A DNA stretch of 14,957 bases from Candidatus Zixiibacteriota bacterium (GTDB lineage: Bacteria; Zixibacteria; MSB-5A5; CAIYYT01), in the NCBI GenBank assembly GCA_963205155.1, contig CAUJJY010000065.1, positions 1-14,957 on the forward strand, written 5' to 3'. Below the pieces are notes generated by a model. That model did not search any database, was not told the origin of the DNA, and saw only the letters and a list, made by a program, of their open reading frames with translations. This document shows, in pieces, positions 6,261 to 13,464 of the stretch. Numbering within the stretch: the first letter of the stretch is position 1; the number at the start of each line of letters is the position of its first letter. A program made the position numbers and the translations under genes.

Positions 6261-7517
6261 ATGAATAACCGATCTAGCGCGTTACGGTTGATCTTACTTT
6301 GCCTATTGTTTCTTACTTTGGCAATGACAGTTGATGCCGGGGTCACCGGCGGAACGACGAGGGCTGATTTACTGCCCGAGCGCGGATTGCGCACCAGTTG
6401 CTTGCGTATGGATGTATATCCAACCTCTCAAGTCTCACTGTATGCGCCTGGGTATGCATTTAGTTATTTTTCGGATCAAAGCGACTATCTCTATGATGGC
6501 TATCTCGTACTTGGCAACTCTGCCGACAATTTGAGTTACTCGACGGCCATTCGCGGGACCGGAATACCAACACCCTCGAACCCATTTGGATATCTGTGGC
6601 CTGATTCGGAAGCTATGACCATCGATTCAGTCTCACCAACCGGTCATCGTGTGGCGGCGGGAAAGGGCTACAATCGCGATTCGACGATCATGTTCGATGT
6701 GCGGTGGTTCGCTTCCAAGCATCCGGATACGTGCGACACTTTCATCGGCGAATTCAAGATCTACAAGGGACCCAACGGCGGAACTGTTACGGGACTAACC
6801 ATCGCGTATTTTGCCGATTGGGACGTGCCATCAGATTCACTGAACTACAATTACAGTGGAGTCGATCCGTCGCGCTCCATGATATACCAGCGCGGTGCCT
6901 ATACGGGCGGACCCAACAACAATGCCAGTAGGTATGCTGCTATGGGCGGTCTTAGTTATAGGCGACAGATTATTGGAGGATTCGTGCTCCCGAGTTCTGT
7001 CTATATCTATCCGGAGGGCGGAGTATTCGAAAACGACTCCATTTGGAATCGTATGAGCATACTCCAGAACGGACAATTCTCGACCGCTCCCGGATCTGCC
7101 GATCCCGGAGTCGGGACCGGACCGGCAACCGATCTGGTTTCCGTATTGGTGCTCGACAGGAATCAGACTGTGGACAGTAATGACACACTTTACTACGGTG
7201 TTGTGTTGGCGGGCCAGCCTGTCGGTGGTACATTGTCAGGTCTGAAGAACGCCATCGATGAAGGATATGCTTTCTGCGCTAACCGCAATTTAGTACCGGG
7301 AGCGTTTTTTGAATGCTATTGTGGTGATTGTGACGGTAATGGAGTGATAACAATTTCTGACGCAGTCTGTATGATCTGCTATATCTTTGCAGGTTGCCCG
7401 CCTCCAACACCAATCTGTAATGGCGATGCCAACGGCACTGGCACGGTCGGCATTTCCGATGCCGTCTATCTCATAAATCACGTCTTTTTCGGCGGACCTG
7501 CGCCATTCTGCCCATAG
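6261..7517 (+). CDS. Secreted protein with an unknown N-terminal domain and a C-terminal dockerin
   Basis: This 418-residue exported protein has a signal peptide at about 1-26 (LRLILLCLLFLTLAMTVDA). Residues about 30-345 form a beta-rich domain, rich in Tyr, Gly, Asn and Asp, that I do not recognise. Landmarks are FDVRWFASKHPDTCDTFIGE at about 145-164, FKIYKGPNGGTVTGLTIAYF at 165-184 and ADWDVPSDS at 185-193. No catalytic motif stands out. A dockerin closes the protein, with loops DCDGNGVITISD at 356-367 and DANGTGTVGISD at 389-400, ending GGPAPFCP. Extra cysteines sit inside the dockerin (357, 370, 373, 379). The start is ATG 6261, eight bases after AGGAGG; an in-frame GTG at 6255 is only two bases from that site and is unlikely. 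The next gene starts 22 bases downstream, so genes 2-4 of the cluster are probably co-transcribed. Confidence 0.88.
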   Translation: MNNRSSALRLILLCLLFLTLAMTVDAGVTGGTTRADLLPERGLRTSCLRMDVYPTSQVSLYAPGYAFSYFSDQSDYLYDGYLVLGNSADNLSYSTAIRGTGIPTPSNPFGYLWPDSEAMTIDSVSPTGHRVAAGKGYNRDSTIMFDVRWFASKHPDTCDTFIGEFKIYKGPNGGTVTGLTIAYFADWDVPSDSLNYNYSGVDPSRSMIYQRGAYTGGPNNNASRYAAMGGLSYRRQIIGGFVLPSSVYIYPEGGVFENDSIWNRMSILQNGQFSTAPGSADPGVGTGPATDLVSVLVLDRNQTVDSNDTLYYGVVLAGQPVGGTLSGLKNAIDEGYAFCANRNLVPGAFFECYCGDCDGNGVITISDAVCMICYIFAGCPPPTPICNGDANGTGTVGISDAVYLINHVFFGGPAPFCP

Positions 7518-7539
7518 GAATTGAGCATAGGAAACTAAT

Positions 7540-8493
7540 ATGAATCGTCAATTACAGTTATTTGCACTTTTCTTGTGCTTCGTCGCTGCCGCTATGCCAG
7601 GCGTTGACCTCCGCGCCGACACCTGTGACAGCCTCGTCTGCGGCGATGCCAATGGTGACGGCGCCTATAACATCAACGACATCACATTCATCACGAACTT
7701 TCTCTACGCAGGCGGACCTGCGCCTGCCCTTTGTGGCGATATCGATGGTTACGACCTGTTCACAATTCGTGATATCGTCGTTGGCGCAACAATGCAACCT
7801 GCAAATTGCGTCACCCAGCCCAAGATCGTCGCTCAACCCACGGATCAGATGACGATACTGTATCAGCGGTTGTTTTCGCAGAATCAAAGTTCGGCGACTT
7901 TCCCTTTGGAATTCCTTAACTCCTCGACCGAAAGCATCCGGGCATTCGATCTTCCATTGACTGTTAGAGTCGACGGCCAGATTCCGCTGTCGCTTTCAGT
8001 TGACCTCTCGGCTTCGACGTGGCCGGATCAGGGCATTGCCGTCAAGATTGACACTGTCGCCGGTACTTTTTTGATTTCGGATATCGATGGTTCCGTTCCG
8101 CCCGGCAATTACTTCCTATGTAACCTCACAATTGAGATGCCGTTTTCTGCAAAAACGCGCTACACGACAGTGGGATATGCCGAGCTTGCGCCGCATATGA
8201 CCGGATTCTTCGCGCCGCCGAATTCAGCTTGCCACTATCCAATGTTCCTCGATCTCAATCTCAATGCCTGGAGACCTGACTTGCGAAGAGATTGTTTGTG
8301 CGGCGATGCGAACAACACCGGAAGTTTCTCGGTTTCCGATGCTGTGTTTATAATCTCTTACATTTTCGGTAGCCCTCCTGATCCCGGACTATGTCTCGTC
8401 GACGCCAATGCCAGCGGTGGCGTCAACATTTCTGATGCCGTCTATCTAATTAACTACATCTTCCTCGGCGGTCCGGAACCACATTGCCAGTAG
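7540..8493 (+). CDS. Secreted double-dockerin protein, paralogue 2
   Basis: This 317-residue exported protein has a signal peptide at about 1-26 (FALFLCFVAAAMPGVDLRA). The N-terminal dockerin-like module (34-83) has loop DANGDGAYNIND at 36-47 and the variant second loop DIDGYDLFTIRD at 67-78. A beta-rich domain follows at about 95-248 (FDLPLTVRVDG, then PPGNYFLCNLTIEM, then MTGFFAPPNSACHY). The C-terminal dockerin has loops DANNTGSFSVSD at 256-267 and DANASGGVNISD at 288-299 and ends GGPEPHCQ. Cysteines at 29 and 34, and at 252, 254, 285 and 316, bracket the dockerins and could form disulfides. The start ATG has AGGAA six bases upstream. It is a close paralogue of the next gene, especially over the first third. 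Surface docking is inferred from the domain; the ligand is unknown. Confidence 0.92.
   Translation: MNRQLQLFALFLCFVAAAMPGVDLRADTCDSLVCGDANGDGAYNINDITFITNFLYAGGPAPALCGDIDGYDLFTIRDIVVGATMQPANCVTQPKIVAQPTDQMTILYQRLFSQNQSSATFPLEFLNSSTESIRAFDLPLTVRVDGQIPLSLSVDLSASTWPDQGIAVKIDTVAGTFLISDIDGSVPPGNYFLCNLTIEMPFSAKTRYTTVGYAELAPHMTGFFAPPNSACHYPMFLDLNLNAWRPDLRRDCLCGDANNTGSFSVSDAVFIISYIFGSPPDPGLCLVDANASGGVNISDAVYLINYIFLGGPEPHCQ
7777..7823 (+). repeat. 47-base exact repeat, copy 1 (inside double-dockerin paralogue 2)
   Basis: These 47 bases are identical to 8750-8796 in the next gene, in the same frame, and encode VVGATMQPANCVTQPK. They lie within a longer similar block (about 7606-7851 against 8579-8824) in which the two proteins differ at only about a dozen of some 80 residues. 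The repeat is part of the coding sequence and not a separate element. Confidence 0.95.
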
Positions 8494-8515
8494 AACAAGT
8501 GAACAGGAGAGTCAC

Positions 8516-9469
8516 ATGAACTATCGACTAACTTTAAGAACGCTGCTGCTTGTCGCAGCGGTCGCTGTGTCTGGACTTGACCTCCGTGCCGACACCTGTG
8601 ACAGCCTCGTCTGCGGTGATGCTGACGGCAACGGGACATACGATATCAACGACCTCACTTTCATAACGAGCTTCCTCTATGGTGGCGGACCGGCCCCCGC
8701 CCTGTGTGGCGACATCGACGGTTACGATCTTATCACTATCCGTGATATTGTCGTTGGCGCAACAATGCAACCTGCAAATTGCGTCACCCAGCCCAAAATC
8801 GTTGCGCAACCGACAAGCCAATTGCAGATCACTTGCGGTGGCACGTTTCCGTTGAACCAGAGTTCGATAACCTTCGAGTTATCCTTCCGGAATATTTCTT
8901 CAGTAAACATCCACGCTTTTGATTTGCCGCTGTCCGTTCGCGTCGGAGGCGCAATTCCGCTTTCAATCACTGCTAATCTCGCAACCTCGACTTGGCCCGG
9001 CGAAGACATTACTATCACCATCGACACTGGCGCTGGTACCGTCTTTTTGTCGGATCTCGACGGATCAGTGCCTCCAGGTGAATATGACTTGTGCAGTATT
9101 ACCGTGGAAATGTCGCCATCCCCTCTCAATCGCCCAATCGAATTCGAATATACCGAAATCGGTCCCCGCATGACCGGCGTCTTCGAACCGCCGAATTCCG
9201 CATGTCACTATCCAATGTTCCTCGACGACAATCTTAACGCCTTACAACCGATACTCCGAGAATACTGTCTTTGCGGCGATGGCAATGGTGACGGACGCTT
9301 TACGATCTCTGATGCGATTTACATTCTGAACGCAATATTCGCTGCTGGCGAGTACCCCTACCCTGTTTGTCTTGGAGACGCAAATGGCAGCTCTTCTGTA
9401 AATATCTCTGATGTCGTTTTGCTGATCAACTACATCTTTGGCGGCGGTCCGGAACCGCATTGCCCGTAG
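8516..9469 (+). CDS. Secreted double-dockerin protein, paralogue 3
   Basis: This 317-residue exported protein is the same length as its upstream paralogue. The signal peptide covers about residues 1-25 (LLLVAAVAVSGLDLRA). The N-terminal dockerin-like module has loop DADGNGTYDIND at 35-46 and variant loop DIDGYDLITIRD at 66-77. The beta-rich domain is at about 94-247 (AFDLPLSVRVGG, PPGEYDLCSITVEM, MTGVFEPPNSACHY). The C-terminal dockerin has loops DGNGDGRFTISD at 255-266 and DANGSSSVNISD at 288-299; the second has Ser where Gly is usual at loop position 6. It ends GGPEPHCP. The ATG lies six bases after AGGAG and 22 bases after the previous stop. It is the last gene of the cluster, followed by a strong terminator. 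A short stretch of its beta domain is closer to paralogue 1 than to paralogue 2. Confidence 0.92.
   Translation: MNYRLTLRTLLLVAAVAVSGLDLRADTCDSLVCGDADGNGTYDINDLTFITSFLYGGGPAPALCGDIDGYDLITIRDIVVGATMQPANCVTQPKIVAQPTSQLQITCGGTFPLNQSSITFELSFRNISSVNIHAFDLPLSVRVGGAIPLSITANLATSTWPGEDITITIDTGAGTVFLSDLDGSVPPGEYDLCSITVEMSPSPLNRPIEFEYTEIGPRMTGVFEPPNSACHYPMFLDDNLNALQPILREYCLCGDGNGDGRFTISDAIYILNAIFAAGEYPYPVCLGDANGSSSVNISDVVLLINYIFGGGPEPHCP
8750..8796 (+). repeat. 47-base exact repeat, copy 2 (inside double-dockerin paralogue 3)
   Basis: This is the second copy of the exact repeat at 7777-7823, again within coding sequence and in the same frame. The copies start 973 bases apart, close to the gene-to-gene offset of 976. 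Confidence 0.95.
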
Positions 9470-9485
9470 GTTACAATTAATACAG

Positions 9486-9516
9486 AAACCCCCCTCCGTT
9501 TCCGGAGAGGGGTTTT
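9486..9516 (+). terminator. Intrinsic terminator closing the dockerin operon
   Basis: A 13-pair stem with one C-A mismatch and a 4-base TTTC loop begins 17 bases after the last dockerin stop and ends in TTTT. The stem is very GC-rich (six C against GAGGGG). On the opposite strand a weaker T-run follows, so it may also stop transcription of the converging 1240-residue gene, which ends at 9569. Confidence 0.85.
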
Positions 9517-9568
9517 GCGTTGTGAGCGTATTACCTACTTCACGACTTCATAGTCCGACGTCTTCCCG

Positions 9569-12500
9569 CTACTTCTTCGCCAACAAGATCGGTGTACTGA
9601 ACAGATCGATCACCTTGCGAGTGAACTCCGCAAACTTGACGCGATCAGAGTCCCCGGAATCAATCTGAAGGTGGTATTCCAAAGTCATGACCCGGTTCGA
9701 CGGGTCCCACTTGCTCGCGTAAGTGATCTTTCCACCCGCATCGGCAAATTCTCCCGACGGCGGCAGTTCCGGATCGCCCAATTCAATTGGAACGAATAGC
9801 TCAATTGTCCGGTCATAGCGTCCGGCGACTCCATATAGGTCCACGGGAATTTCCATTCCTAATGCCTGGCTTGGTGCTACAAATGAAGGGTAACCCCTGG
9901 CAAATGTACTCAAGTTTGGCAGCGTTAGAATCTGGCTTGAACCGACCTTCTGCAGTCGCAACGGCAGACTGCCGTAGGCGACTTCTTCGAAACGATCCGA
10001 GGTCGAAGACAGTGAATCATGTCGAATCGAGTCCACGAGGACATCCAACTCCCAGAAATCCGCCAATTCCGATTCAAATGCCCGCCGGAACGCGTCAGTC
10101 GTCTCACCCTTGTGATCGTCGCGTCGAAATGCTGCATCCGTGTTCAGGAATTCCTGATAATAAACGAAATTCAGCCTCTCACCTTCTGGTCGAAGGACCA
10201 GCTTCTTCCTTGTCCAGGAATCGTCAGGACTCATAGCCGGAAGCCGGCGTAATTCCGCTTTCTTTGATCCGTCGATCGGAAGCGCTAACTGGTCCGCGAT
10301 AAACGATGTAATCGAGCGATCAAAGGCCAGAGGCGAAGAGCTTGGATCTACGTAAAGAGTGTCGCCATCGAGAAGGCATCCGATGATCTCGTGATCAAAC
10401 AGGAATTGCGGAAGCGGCAACAGCTCGCCGACATTTCGCGTCATAACCAGCACCGGCCACGCCGGCACTCCCGATTCGCGAAGCATCTTGATCAACAAAT
10501 GGCTCTTGTCTTTGCAGTCACCCCACTGATTGCGCAGGACATCGTCGGGACGCTGCGGAATTGAGCCGTCATAATTGAAATCAATGACTTGATAGGGAAT
10601 TTCCAATACGACCTTGTTATACAAGTTCTGGACCAACTCGCGCTTGTTGCTCGAACCGGCGCGCAATTGTTCTGCCCACGAAATGGTACGCGGGTTGTCA
10701 TCCAGTACAGCCTCACTGACGGAATAGTACCAATCGTGCAATCCCTGCCAATCTTTCAATGTGGAAACGTAGATCTTCCCGAGATACTTCTCCGGCGCCG
10801 GTAACAGTCCAAGTTGCGACGGCATCGCGGGAGCATTTTCCCCGACATAGCTGGTCCGCTGAAATCCACAGTGGATGTCTTTCTTCGGTGCTGGCACGGG
10901 ACCAACTGTCGCCCATTGAACATCTTTGCGATTGGTGAGAAGTGTAAACTCCCACTGTCGTTGGTACTCACCGCTTAAAGCCAGGTAACCATACCAGAAC
11001 TCACGATAGAGATCGCCGCTCGTGGAACTCCAAAACCGCCGGCGGACCTCAATTGCGTCACCCGGTTTCAGATCCTGAAAGTAGACGTTCTCACCCTCTT
11101 CTTGCGCATCAAGAGACGGCATTCCCTTTCGCAAACGGCGTGCGATTAGGAGTTCACCGTCATCGTACTCTGGATCAAATCCGTAAGCCGCCTGTTGCAG
11201 ATCTTCGACCGCCTGCTGATCTCGCAATACAGTAACGAAGTGTTGATCCGTACACGTCACGCCCGATTCGAAGAGAATGACCTGGCGTCGGTCAAGAAAT
11301 GACCACCTCGACGCATCGCCCAACATTCCTTCGTCAGGTTCGGTTTGCCAAAGTTGACTCATGTCCGCATTGCCGAAGATGCTGTCGAGTCCACATCCAT
11401 TGCGAAGGGAATCCAGCCCCCGGTACGGTATTGCCGCGGATGGTTTGTATTTGTGAATCCAAACAAGTTGTTGATTCGCCCCCTTCAGGTCGCCGGTCGA
11501 GACTAAGATGCGGTACTTTAAGTCGTACAGTTCGATATTTGCTGGATGCTTGTCAATCAGACTGTCAAGCAAAGGAACCATTTCGACTTGTCGATTCACT
11601 CTGGTGAGAATATTGTAGTATGAATAGAGAATTGAGTTCTCGTAGTCCCAATTGGCAAGTGCCGGCCGCATGCCGTCAATCGCCTCCTGATTTCGACCCA
11701 GCGCCTGAAAATAGTTGGGCTCTTGCGTGATTCTGGTGCCGCCAATTCCCGCCTTGTCGCAATACTCCAGAAATGTTCGGTACGCAGACTCCACATCATT
11801 CAGTTGTTGACTGTACATCCTGATTAGCAATTGATGTGTGCCAAAATACCCAGAAGTTGTCTCCTTCAACTTCTCCAACCGCTCCATCATTCCGGCAACG
11901 TCCCCATTCAATATCGGCTCGCAGGCCGCCATCATCAACAACATTGGCCGTTGCGGAAACTGTCTATCGAGATCAACGAAAGCCTTTATAACCGTGCTGT
12001 AGTCTGTCTCACTTACCGTAATCCAATCAGCCTGAATACGCGGACATGTCGTCGTTGCCAGCAACGATTGCAGTACTTGAGATGAAGGCCCAGAATCTTC
12101 CTTTATTACCAGCGCCTTGTATAGTGCATATCTTTCCAAAGCGGAAAGGCTGTCGAGCGCGTTCAAAGATTCGAATTCGTTTACAACTTCCCACGAATAG
12201 GCATTGTAGATCTGCAGTATCGCGCTCCAGAATCTCGTGTCTGGGGCCGTACCTTCTATCTGAATCCGTTCATTGAACACTTTAAAGATCGGATGCACGA
12301 CCTTTGCCTCTGGACCGGCGAGCTTGTTGATATTGGTATAGCGCAGCCATCGCAGACCGGGAATGATTCTGAATTCCCCGTCGAGAATTTCGAACCTGAA
12401 TGAGATTCTGTATGGATGAGCTGCAATCAGTGTAATTTCGTGCGGGCCAGTTGCAAGATGAACTTTTATTGACTCCCGGATCGTTGCATTTCGGTGCAAT

Positions 12501-13291
12501 GGGTCCGAAAATACTTCGTCGCCATCCACCAATACCCGCACACTAAAACTGCCGCCAAACGCAATGTTGATGTCCATTTCTTCAGGAAGCTCAAAGAAGG
12601 ACCGGAATTGGCAAGCAGAGTTTCCCATATCCTCAATCGCATTGCCCGAGAGAATATGGCCAATCGGCGCAATTGGGACGTAGTCCCACTCCAAGAGCGC
12701 GCCATGACGCCCGGCGCCCATTGCGAGCGTGTCAAGCGGCTCGCCCTCAAATTCGATCTTCCTGAACAGTGCAACATTAGACTCGTTGTCAAATGGCCCG
12801 GTGAGCCAGCCGCCCGGACATAGAGCCGACGTATCCACTGTCGGATCCATTCTAAGGCTGGCTTTGGTCGCGACCGAGTGCAGCATCCAGCGTCCGCAAT
12901 AAGTCTCCATCGGATTTTCACTGGCATTGACGGCCAACCCGAGCGAGTGTGCGACCTCCATCATTCCGGCTTCATTCCCTAAGTCCGAGAACACAAGCTC
13001 GGCGACTGGCATTAAGTAGGCGTCCTTCGGATGCTTCGCAACCAGCTGTCGTGCCATTTCTATGGCCGTTGTGCCGTCCAGGTCGAAGAAGGCGGCCAAC
13101 ATGTTCCCGCGAAGCAAGCTTGCGTCATCGGGGTGCTTCTTTAGCTCTGAAGCAAATTCTTTGCGTGCAGTTGGAATGTCCAATTGCTGGAGTGCATTCC
13201 AAGCTTCCTTGCTACCGGCGTAAATTGACGCACAAGACGTGACAATTGCCAGTGTAGTCAGTATCGTAGTTAATCGAACTCGACCTGTCAT
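9569..13291 (-). CDS. Exported TPR / DUF3857 / transglutaminase-like protein
   Basis: This 1240-residue protein has a hydrophobic N-terminus ending VTSC (17-20), which fits a lipoprotein signal with Cys20; cleavage after YA at residue 25 is the alternative. TPR-like helices span about 27-110. A GPFDN motif (165-169) starts a beta-sandwich-like domain to about 310 (VRVLVDGDEVFSDP, then a GPHEITLIA strand), an arrangement known from TPR-DUF3857 proteins. More TPR-like repeats cover about 380-620. A DUF3857 domain lies at about 670-830. The transglutaminase core (about 880-1000) has Cys926 in QWGDCKDKS, His967 in FDHEI and Asp982 in YVDPSS, so the triad is intact. The C-terminal 240 residues are beta-rich. 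The enzyme could cross-link or cleave amides in the envelope; its substrate is unknown. A GGAGG lies about four bases before the ATG. It appears monocistronic. Confidence 0.9.
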   Translation of the reverse strand: MTGRVRLTTILTTLAIVTSCASIYAGSKEAWNALQQLDIPTARKEFASELKKHPDDASLLRGNMLAAFFDLDGTTAIEMARQLVAKHPKDAYLMPVAELVFSDLGNEAGMMEVAHSLGLAVNASENPMETYCGRWMLHSVATKASLRMDPTVDTSALCPGGWLTGPFDNESNVALFRKIEFEGEPLDTLAMGAGRHGALLEWDYVPIAPIGHILSGNAIEDMGNSACQFRSFFELPEEMDINIAFGGSFSVRVLVDGDEVFSDPLHRNATIRESIKVHLATGPHEITLIAAHPYRISFRFEILDGEFRIIPGLRWLRYTNINKLAGPEAKVVHPIFKVFNERIQIEGTAPDTRFWSAILQIYNAYSWEVVNEFESLNALDSLSALERYALYKALVIKEDSGPSSQVLQSLLATTTCPRIQADWITVSETDYSTVIKAFVDLDRQFPQRPMLLMMAACEPILNGDVAGMMERLEKLKETTSGYFGTHQLLIRMYSQQLNDVESAYRTFLEYCDKAGIGGTRITQEPNYFQALGRNQEAIDGMRPALANWDYENSILYSYYNILTRVNRQVEMVPLLDSLIDKHPANIELYDLKYRILVSTGDLKGANQQLVWIHKYKPSAAIPYRGLDSLRNGCGLDSIFGNADMSQLWQTEPDEGMLGDASRWSFLDRRQVILFESGVTCTDQHFVTVLRDQQAVEDLQQAAYGFDPEYDDGELLIARRLRKGMPSLDAQEEGENVYFQDLKPGDAIEVRRRFWSSTSGDLYREFWYGYLALSGEYQRQWEFTLLTNRKDVQWATVGPVPAPKKDIHCGFQRTSYVGENAPAMPSQLGLLPAPEKYLGKIYVSTLKDWQGLHDWYYSVSEAVLDDNPRTISWAEQLRAGSSNKRELVQNLYNKVVLEIPYQVIDFNYDGSIPQRPDDVLRNQWGDCKDKSHLLIKMLRESGVPAWPVLVMTRNVGELLPLPQFLFDHEIIGCLLDGDTLYVDPSSSPLAFDRSITSFIADQLALPIDGSKKAELRRLPAMSPDDSWTRKKLVLRPEGERLNFVYYQEFLNTDAAFRRDDHKGETTDAFRRAFESELADFWELDVLVDSIRHDSLSSTSDRFEEVAYGSLPLRLQKVGSSQILTLPNLSTFARGYPSFVAPSQALGMEIPVDLYGVAGRYDRTIELFVPIELGDPELPPSGEFADAGGKITYASKWDPSNRVMTLEYHLQIDSGDSDRVKFAEFTRKVIDLFSTPILLAKK

Positions 13292-13415
13292 GTACCCTCC
13301 AATTCCTCTTTGTCTGTACTGTATTGTGCTAATCGACTAGAAGATAGATATTAGGAATCTAAGGAGCAAGTCTGATTTCTTACAAATCTTGCGTAAGGAA
13401 AGGGGCCGCGCACAA
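13292..13415 (-). other. Intergenic region upstream of the transglutaminase gene
   Basis: This AT-rich gap between the dnaK terminator and the start of the 1240-residue gene must hold that gene's promoter if it is transcribed alone. A weak pair, TTGCTC and TATCTT separated by 17 bases, is readable on the minus strand, but alternatives of equal quality exist, so no promoter is assigned. No other structure was seen. Confidence 0.4.
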
Positions 13416-13443
13416 TAAAAAAAGGCGCACCAAGGTGCGCCTT
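13416..13443 (-). terminator. Intrinsic terminator of dnaK
   Basis: On the minus strand a perfect 10-base stem (AAGGCGCACC / GGTGCGCCTT) with a minimal loop begins 21 bases after the dnaK stop and is followed by an unbroken T-run and ATTG. This is a textbook intrinsic terminator and separates dnaK from the transglutaminase gene downstream. Confidence 0.92.
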
Positions 13444-13464
13444 CCCGTTACGAGACAGTTGAGG

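Noticed and set aside
7639..9466. Repeated 'GDAN-G' coding segments as a tandem DNA repeat or mobile element
   Set aside because: They are dockerin protein repeats with diverged DNA; no terminal inverted repeats, transposase or regular spacers are present.
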